Source of the DNA: Bacillota bacterium
GTDB taxonomy: Bacteria; Bacillota; Bacilli; Bacillales_B; DSM-18226
Direction: 5' to 3'
NCBI GenBank assembly: GCA_030705665.1
Contig: JAUZQA010000259.1
Coordinates: forward strand, 1 to 6,160
Length of the DNA: 6,160 nucleotides
A model generated the notes under the pieces. It was not told the DNA's origin, ran no database searches, and saw only the letters and a list, made by a program, of their open reading frames with translations. Made by a program: the position numbers and the translations under genes. Shown piece by piece: positions 1 to 4,647 of this stretch. How positions within the stretch are numbered: position 1 is the stretch's first letter; every line of letters begins with the position of its first letter.

Positions 1-6
1 CCGAAA

Positions 7-1719
7 ATGATTGAGAACACAAAGTTTTTATTTTTTACAGGAAAAGGTGGAGTAGGGAAGACCTCGACGGCTTGTGCTACAGCAGTAACATTCGCAGACG
101 AAGGTAAAAAGGTTCTGCTTGTTAGCACAGATCCTGCCTCCAATCTCCAAGATGTATTGGAAGTAGAGCTGACGAATATTCCAATGGCGGTTGCGAACGT
201 CCCTAATCTTTACGCTTGTAATCTTGATCCTGAAGAAGCAGCAAGAGCTTACCGGGAAAGAATCATTGGACCCTATCGCGGGAAACTTCCTGGCACTGTA
301 GTTGCAACGATGGAAGAACAATTGTCAGGTGCCTGTACCGTTGAAATTGCAGCATTTGATGAATTTACAAATTTGCTTGCTGATTCATCCGTTGTTGGGG
401 AATACGATCACATTATCTTTGATACGGCCCCTACTGGCCATACACTCCGTCTTCTTCAACTGCCATCTGCCTGGAGTGGTTTCTTAGAAGGAAATACACA
501 TGGCGCCTCTTGTTTGGGTCCTTTATCAGGGTTGGCAGAAAAGAAACAAATATATTCAGACACAATGGATGCACTTTCTGATTCGAGCAAAACAACACTT
601 ATCCTTGTAGCCAGGCCAGATGAAACATCATTATTTGAGGCAAATCGTGCTGCAAAAGAACTGAATGAAATTGGCATTTCAAATCAAGCATTAATTATAA
701 ATGGATTGTTGCAATCCTATCTGCCTGAAGATATGATCTCTTCTTCCTTTTATGAACGGCAGCAAAATGCTATAAAGGAAATGCCTGAAGACTTAAGAAA
801 AGTTGTCATCTATTCCTTGCCTTTTGTTTCATATTCTTTAACTGGTATCCAAAATTTACGCCAATTATTTAAACAATATACTTTGCCGGTCGCACAATCA
901 GAGGCTGAAGACCAGATCATATCATTACCGGGTTTAGATAAGGTTATTGAGGATTTTTCAGCTAACAATACAAGAGTGATTTTTACAATGGGCAAGGGTG
1001 GTGTTGGAAAGACATCAATGGCCTCGGCAATCGCAATCGGATTAGTGGAAAAAGGTCATAAAGTTCATCTGACAACCACAGATCCAGCAGCGCATGTAGA
1101 GTTTGTTTTTCAAAATAGGGAGCGAAATGTACCATTAACCATCAGCCGTATTAATCCAAAAGTAGAAGTTGATGCCTACAAAGCTGAAGTTTTAGCGAAA
1201 GTAAGCAATGAACTTGATGAAGAAGCCCTTGCCTATATTGAAGAGGATTTGAATTCCCCTTGTACAGAGGAGATTGCTGTATTCCGTGCTTTTGCCGAAG
1301 TGGTTGCAAGATCTGAAGACGAAATCGTTGTGATAGATACAGCACCTACAGGTCATACGTTACTGCTGTTAGACGCTGCACAGTCTTATCATAAAGAATT
1401 GGCCCGTTCAACAGGAGAGGTTCCGGAGAGCGTTAAAATGTTACTGCCGCGTTTAAGAGATCCTAAAGAAACAAGTGTGGTCATTGTAACATTAGCTGAA
1501 GCGACCCCTGTTTTAGAGGCTGGCCGCTTACAGGATGATTTAAAACGTGCGGATATTATCCCAAAATGGTGGGTTATTAACCAAAGCTTATACTCAACAG
1601 CCACTAAGGATCCAGTTTTAAAAGGGAGAGCACAAGCTGAAAAAGAGTGGATTCAAAAGGTGACTGCAGAATTGGCAGAAAAATGTGCAATAGTTCCCCT
1701 AATGAACGCATTTTCCTAA
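7..1719 (+). CDS. arsA: Arsenite efflux pump ATPase ArsA (two-domain)
   Basis: ArsA is the cytoplasmic ATPase that binds As(III)/Sb(III) and energises efflux through the membrane partner ArsB or Acr3. The 570 residues form two homologous halves. A1 (about 1-295) has a P-loop GKGGVGKTS at 12-20 and the ArsA signature DTAPTGHTLRLL at 139-150. A linker spans about 296-322. A2 has a second P-loop at 329-337 and DTAPTGHTLLLL at 444-455. C110, C169, C419, H145 and H450 fall in the contexts of the metalloid ligands C113, C172, C422, H148 and H453 of plasmid R773 ArsA, so the metal site looks intact. The ATG at 7 gives an N-terminus about three residues shorter than R773. Its ribosome site would lie left of the window, and the frame is open to base 1, so an upstream start is possible. 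The C-terminus stops about 15 residues earlier than in R773. No pump gene follows, so this is probably the last gene of an ars operon to the left. Confidence 0.96.
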   Translation: MIENTKFLFFTGKGGVGKTSTACATAVTFADEGKKVLLVSTDPASNLQDVLEVELTNIPMAVANVPNLYACNLDPEEAARAYRERIIGPYRGKLPGTVVATMEEQLSGACTVEIAAFDEFTNLLADSSVVGEYDHIIFDTAPTGHTLRLLQLPSAWSGFLEGNTHGASCLGPLSGLAEKKQIYSDTMDALSDSSKTTLILVARPDETSLFEANRAAKELNEIGISNQALIINGLLQSYLPEDMISSSFYERQQNAIKEMPEDLRKVVIYSLPFVSYSLTGIQNLRQLFKQYTLPVAQSEAEDQIISLPGLDKVIEDFSANNTRVIFTMGKGGVGKTSMASAIAIGLVEKGHKVHLTTTDPAAHVEFVFQNRERNVPLTISRINPKVEVDAYKAEVLAKVSNELDEEALAYIEEDLNSPCTEEIAVFRAFAEVVARSEDEIVVIDTAPTGHTLLLLDAAQSYHKELARSTGEVPESVKMLLPRLRDPKETSVVIVTLAEATPVLEAGRLQDDLKRADIIPKWWVINQSLYSTATKDPVLKGRAQAEKEWIQKVTAELAEKCAIVPLMNAFS

Positions 1720-1763
1720 TGTAGGTAGGAATGAGTTCATTTTGAAAAGCTTGTTTAATAGAA

Positions 1764-1795
1764 AAAAATGACTGCACCTGGATGCAGTCATTTTT
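1764..1795. terminator. Bidirectional rho-independent terminator between arsA and the acyltransferase gene
   Basis: AAAAATGACTGCA (1764-1776) and TGCAGTCATTTTT (1783-1795) form a perfect 13-bp stem around the six-base loop CCTGGA. The stem ends in a T run on the + strand and, because of the A run at 1762-1768, also in a T run on the - strand. It lies 44 bases after the arsA stop and 50 bases beyond the acyltransferase stop, so it can end both convergent transcripts. Its activity in both directions is inferred from symmetry. Confidence 0.88.
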
Positions 1796-1845
1796 GCGTT
1801 TCTCTTGGGTTAAGCTATTTGGCGATATATATAAGAACAAAATGG

Positions 1846-2895
1846 CTAAATTAACGTAACCTGCCTGTTACTGCGTCTCTTTGTTTTACCTAACATGAAT
1901 GGAAAAAAGTGATTAATAGAATAAACAGCCGGAACCAAGGCGATCGCGGCAATGACTGTATAAAGTAAGCCCTTAACTATAGGAATTTCTATTATACTGT
2001 CAGAGCCAGTCAAGAAATTGTGAATGATTAGATTAAATAAAAAGAAGACGATTTTTTGATGCAACGATAAATAGATGAGAGAATTTTCTCCGATATATTG
2101 CAGATTTTTACTGTACTTAATTCGTTTTATAAGGATAATAAAAGCACCAATTCCTGCGAATGCAGATAAATAGAAAAGCCCAATATTCCCTAAACTGCTA
2201 TTGTACAAATCAACTCTTGTTCCAGAATGGATAAAGTTCACGTATCCAGCTGCTATATTTATAAAAATTAAACAAATAAAAGTTTTTTTATTAATAAAAC
2301 GGTCCAATTTCGAACGATATTCTTTATAAAAATAACCTGCACCGTAAAATCCAACACAGATCATCGTAACATCTAAACTCCATGGTAGCGGCTTTCCGAC
2401 CAGTTTATTATATAGGCACCCAAGGACTGATATAAAAATCAGAACGATGCCAATTGCTATTTTTTTACGCCCTATTTTTGTTATGAAATAAAAAAGAAAT
2501 TCGGTGCAAAATAAGCAATCAATAAACCATAGGGCACCGGTATGAACGGTCCAGAGTGAACTTCTTATAGCAACAAACGAACCGATTAATGGCATTAATA
2601 AATTCTCGCGGTATTTTACGAACCCAAAGTGAAAAACAATAATGAACCAAATGTAGGCAACAAGTGAAAAACATAAATAGGGCAGGATCAATGATTTTGT
2701 TCTTTTTGATAAAAAGACTTTTAAATTAGGAAATTTTTTTAATGTAAACAAGTAACCTGATAGAAAAAAGAACAAAGGCATATGGAATGTATAAATATAA
2801 GTTTTAAGTTGTGATGGGATATCTGTATGGCCAAGCATAACGAGAAGAATCCCCAAACCCTTCGCTGCATCTAACCAATCTAGTCGATACTTCAT
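1846..2895 (-). CDS. Integral-membrane acyltransferase, acyltransferase-3 family
   Basis: This 349-residue, strongly hydrophobic protein looks like a polytopic acyltransferase-3 enzyme (OatA/WecH/fucose 4-O-acetylase-like), with roughly ten membrane segments. The family transfers acyl groups, usually acetyl, across or at the membrane onto sugars of cell-wall or exopolysaccharides; the substrate here cannot be read from the sequence. Family features visible are an N-terminal RLDWLDAAKGLGILLVMLGH with the conserved H23, then YTFHMPLFFFLSGYLF with H38 and the SG pair, then GALWFIDCLF near 120-129, and a late SLIYLSLHQ near 272-280. The protein ends in a basic tail (KTKRRSNR). The length is usual for a member without the extracellular SGNH domain of OatA. 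The start at 2895 is supported by a strong Shine-Dalgarno sequence. It is a single-gene unit, convergent with arsA and divergent from the PatB-like gene. By eye it is more A/T-rich than arsA, which may hint at separate acquisition. Confidence 0.87.
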   Translation of the reverse strand: MKYRLDWLDAAKGLGILLVMLGHTDIPSQLKTYIYTFHMPLFFFLSGYLFTLKKFPNLKVFLSKRTKSLILPYLCFSLVAYIWFIIVFHFGFVKYRENLLMPLIGSFVAIRSSLWTVHTGALWFIDCLFCTEFLFYFITKIGRKKIAIGIVLIFISVLGCLYNKLVGKPLPWSLDVTMICVGFYGAGYFYKEYRSKLDRFINKKTFICLIFINIAAGYVNFIHSGTRVDLYNSSLGNIGLFYLSAFAGIGAFIILIKRIKYSKNLQYIGENSLIYLSLHQKIVFFLFNLIIHNFLTGSDSIIEIPIVKGLLYTVIAAIALVPAVYSINHFFPFMLGKTKRRSNRQVTLI

Positions 2896-2900
2896 CTTAT

Positions 2901-2908
2901 CCCTCCCT
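2901..2908 (-). promoter_or_regulatory. Ribosome binding site of the acyltransferase gene
   Basis: On the - strand the sequence AGGGAGGG lies five bases before the ATG at 2895. It contains the GGAGG core and supports this start. Confidence 0.8.
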
Positions 2909-2931
2909 CTGCAAAAAATGTTTGGGGTGGA

Positions 2932-2961
2932 CTTATCAGGGAAATCCTTTCCTTATTTCAA
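2932..2961 (-). promoter_or_regulatory. Candidate promoter of the acyltransferase gene (proximal)
   Basis: Read on the - strand, TTGAAA (2961-2956, five of six matches to TTGACA) is followed after 18 bases by GATAAG (2937-2932, four of six matches to TATAAT). This would give a leader of roughly 30 bases. A second possibility further upstream is TTGAAA (3026-3021), 18 bases, TAAACT (3002-2997), with a leader near 95 bases. Both are weak matches in A/T-rich DNA and neither can be preferred with confidence. Confidence 0.3.
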
Positions 2962-3076
2962 GGTAACATACTTAAAACTTTACAGGTTTACTGTCGAGTT
3001 TAATTTAGTTTAAAAGTAAATTTCAAAATATAACGAAAGTAACTTTTTTAAAATAATAGTAATAATTCTATCTTTA

Positions 3077-3106
3077 TTGTTTCAAGAAATAAGTCTAGAT
3101 TATAAT
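3077..3106 (+). promoter_or_regulatory. Candidate promoter of the PatB-like gene
   Basis: A perfect TATAAT at 3101-3106 follows TTGTTT (3077-3082; only the TTG matches the -35 consensus) with an 18-base spacer. It would produce a leader of about 155 bases. A rival is the extended -10 TGTTACAAT at 3156-3164, which has no good -35 partner but gives a shorter leader of about 100 bases. The surrounding DNA is so A/T-rich that chance matches are likely. Confidence 0.35.
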
Positions 3107-3189
3107 TTGGAAATTATTATATTATTTGCAATTTTAAAATTGTATAGTTTTTATATGTTACAATGATACAAAACTAGTTTGAGGAATAT

Positions 3190-3213
3190 AGCTTTAGTGA
3201 TTACTAGAAAGCT
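3190..3213 (+). other. Leader hairpin upstream of the PatB-like gene
   Basis: AGCTTTAGT (3190-3198) pairs with ACTA and AAGCT (3203-3206 and 3209-3213) around the four-base loop GATT, with a two-base GA bulge on the 3' side. It would lie in the 5' untranslated leader, about 37 bases before the ribosome site. It has no following T run, so it is not a terminator. It may be an mRNA-stabilising or protein-binding element, or it may be chance. Confidence 0.35.
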
Positions 3214-3250
3214 GTACTTTTATGTAATTAAAAGATAGAAATGGTTGAAT

Positions 3251-3259
3251 AAAGGAGAG
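3251..3259 (+). promoter_or_regulatory. Ribosome binding site of the PatB-like gene
   Basis: AAAGGAGAG lies eight bases before the ATG at 3268. This is a near-consensus Bacillus Shine-Dalgarno sequence at ideal spacing and fixes the start codon. Confidence 0.85.
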
Positions 3260-3267
3260 AACTATAC

Positions 3268-4461
3268 ATGAATAATACAGAATTTGTTGAAAAGTATAAG
3301 GTAGAGAGACAGAATTCAACATCTTTAAAATGGGATTTGTTAAATGAACGTTTTGGAGATCCAGACCTACTGTCTATGTGGGTAGCGGATATGGACTTTA
3401 GGACCGCAGATTCTATTACGGAAGCACTTATAAATCGCGTGAATCATGGTGTGTTTGGTTATTCTTACGTTCCACAAAGCTATTTTGATGTCTACTTCAA
3501 ATGGATGGAGGAAAGATATTCTTTTCTATTGAAAAAAGAATGGATTCGCTATTCGACTGGTGTAGTTGCTGCGCTTTACTGGTTTGTTAATGCTTTTACT
3601 GAACCTGAGGATTCCGTCATTATTCTTACTCCGGTATATTATCCATTCCATAATGCCGTTCGTGATTGTGGTCGGAAACTAATTACTTGCTCATTAAATA
3701 ATGTTAATGGTTATTTCACAATTGATTATGACCGATTTGAACAGGCAATCATTGATACCCATGCAAAACTGTATATACACTGTTCTCCACATAACCCAGC
3801 TGGCAGAGTTTGGACGGAAGAAGAGCAAGAAAAACTATTTGAAATCTGTAAAAAACACAATGTTTTGATTGTGTCAGATGAGATTCATCAGGATTTTACT
3901 TTCGATGGTCATCAACATATTCCTGCTGCAGTGGTTAAGGACGGAAAATATCGCGATATAATCGTTACAGTGAATTCTGCTTCAAAGACTTTCAACCTGG
4001 CAGCACTGATTCATTCCAATATAATCATTACAGACGATGCACTTAGAGAAAAGTATGATAAATATGTAAAAACAGTGAATCAAACAGAGTTTAATACGAT
4101 GGGACTTACTGCGACTGAGGCAGGTTACGCTGGCGGAGGCGAGTGGTTAGAATCTGTAAAGAGCGTTATTTATTCAAACTTTATTTATGTAAGAGATACC
4201 CTTAATAAAGAGCTTCCGGAAATTACAGTTACGCCATTAGAAGGAACATATTTAATGTTTATGGACCTAAATAAAATCGTTCCACCAGTCAAGACAAAAG
4301 AATTTATTCAAGACCGCTGTCGACTAGCTGTGGATTTTGGAGAATGGTTCGGTACTGATTATAAAGGGTACATTAGACTAAACCTGGCAACGACTCCGGA
4401 GAATATCAAAATAGCAATTACAAACATTATTAGAGAAGCAAAACTCCTAAAGGGAGAATGA
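3268..4461 (+). CDS. patB: MalY/PatB-family PLP-dependent C-S lyase / aminotransferase
   Basis: This 397-residue cytoplasmic enzyme belongs to fold-type I PLP enzymes, MalY/PatB branch. Characterised members cleave the C-S bond of cystathionine, cysteine or related thioethers, giving a thiol or sulfide, pyruvate and ammonia. Visible landmarks are WVADMDF (38-44), typical of this branch; PVYYPF (122-127), with Y124 likely stacking on the cofactor; CSPHNPAGR (172-180), with N176; SDEIHQDF (203-210), with D204 for the pyridine nitrogen; SASKTFNLA (237-245), with K240 as the Schiff-base lysine; and GYIRLNLA (367-374), with R370 for the substrate carboxylate. The length matches the family (about 390). 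All catalytic residues seem present. The start is set by a strong ribosome site. It is transcribed alone, with its own terminator. Family membership is firm, but the exact substrate, and lyase versus transaminase activity, are not determined, so the patB symbol is by similarity. Confidence 0.92.
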   Translation: MNNTEFVEKYKVERQNSTSLKWDLLNERFGDPDLLSMWVADMDFRTADSITEALINRVNHGVFGYSYVPQSYFDVYFKWMEERYSFLLKKEWIRYSTGVVAALYWFVNAFTEPEDSVIILTPVYYPFHNAVRDCGRKLITCSLNNVNGYFTIDYDRFEQAIIDTHAKLYIHCSPHNPAGRVWTEEEQEKLFEICKKHNVLIVSDEIHQDFTFDGHQHIPAAVVKDGKYRDIIVTVNSASKTFNLAALIHSNIIITDDALREKYDKYVKTVNQTEFNTMGLTATEAGYAGGGEWLESVKSVIYSNFIYVRDTLNKELPEITVTPLEGTYLMFMDLNKIVPPVKTKEFIQDRCRLAVDFGEWFGTDYKGYIRLNLATTPENIKIAITNIIREAKLLKGE

Positions 4462-4485
4462 TACCAGCTATAAATTCATCATGGC

Positions 4486-4520
4486 GGAGTGAGGCTTGTT
4501 ACTCACTCCTTTATTTAATT
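4486..4520 (+). terminator. Rho-independent terminator after the PatB-like gene
   Basis: GGAGTGAG (4486-4493) and CTCACTCC (4502-4509) form a perfect 8-bp stem with an eight-base loop, followed by TTTATTTAATT. It begins 25 bases after the stop codon. The T run is interrupted by A residues, so termination may be incomplete. Confidence 0.75.
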
Positions 4521-4576
4521 TATTTACCTGTTCTTCATTTCAATCGTGTTTAGTTTTTTACAATTTTGTGTCGTTT

Positions 4577-4616
4577 TTTATATACCCATACAGGTAAAAG
4601 TATAACGTGATACAAT
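4577..4616 (+). promoter_or_regulatory. Candidate promoter of the CoA-disulfide reductase gene
   Basis: Two overlapping readings exist. One is TTTATA (4577-4582), an 18-base spacer, and TATAAC (4601-4606). The other is CATACA (4587-4592), an 18-base spacer, and the extended -10 TGATACAAT (4608-4616). Both place transcription start roughly 20-35 bases before the start codon. In both cases the near-palindrome at 4582-4597 lies inside the promoter. Confidence 0.45.
4582..4597. promoter_or_regulatory. Candidate operator (imperfect palindrome)
   Basis: ATACCCATACAGGTAA is an imperfect dyad centred on TA: five of eight positions in each half match the reverse complement, including TACC and GGTA. 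It sits between or over the candidate -35 and -10 boxes, where a repressor would act. CsoR-family persulfide sensors (CstR) control rhodanese and CoA-disulfide reductase genes in other Firmicutes and bind dyads with C- and G-rich half sites, so such a regulator is a reasonable guess. No regulator gene is in the window. Confidence 0.4.
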
Positions 4617-4632
4617 TCACATATATTCTCCT

Positions 4633-4639
4633 AGGAGGG
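4633..4639 (+). promoter_or_regulatory. Ribosome binding site of the CoA-disulfide reductase gene
   Basis: AGGAGGG ends eight bases before the ATG at 4648, a strong Shine-Dalgarno sequence that fixes the start. Confidence 0.87.
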
Positions 4640-4647
4640 ATTTACAG

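Larger units (their letters stand above)
2896..3267. other. Divergent A/T-rich intergenic control region
   Basis: These 372 bases separate the starts of two divergent genes. I see no convincing small protein gene, no tRNA and no recognisable riboswitch or T-box. The region holds the ribosome sites of both genes, weak - strand promoter candidates at 2932-3026, a + strand TATAAT at 3101-3106, and a small hairpin at 3190-3213. The short dyad GGAAA-TCC-TTTCC (2940-2952) overlaps the proximal - strand promoter candidate and could be a protein site, though five-base arms are weak evidence. The block 3000-3170 is especially A/T-rich. Confidence 0.7.

Noticed and set aside
28..1604. Several open frames of 60-97 codons on both strands inside arsA
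   Set aside because: They overlap a well-conserved gene, lack good ribosome sites and encode no recognisable protein; they are by-products of the arsA coding sequence.
7..1719. The two halves of arsA considered as a recent internal duplication
   Set aside because: The halves share P-loop and signature motifs but differ widely elsewhere. This is the ancient duplication common to the ArsA family.
1604..1840. A - strand open frame of 78 codons across the end of arsA and the terminator
   Set aside because: It runs through the 13-bp terminator stem and over arsA coding sequence, and its product resembles nothing known to me.
2921..2935. GGGGTGGACTTATC looks slightly like the conserved T-box sequence
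   Set aside because: The match is partial and there is no specifier stem, antiterminator partner or terminator before a downstream gene. The nearest gene on the + strand is over 330 bases away.
2997..3013. Direct repeat AGTTTAA-TTT-AGTTTAA
   Set aside because: Two seven-base copies in very A/T-rich DNA are expected by chance, and there is no third copy or regular spacing to suggest an iteron or array.
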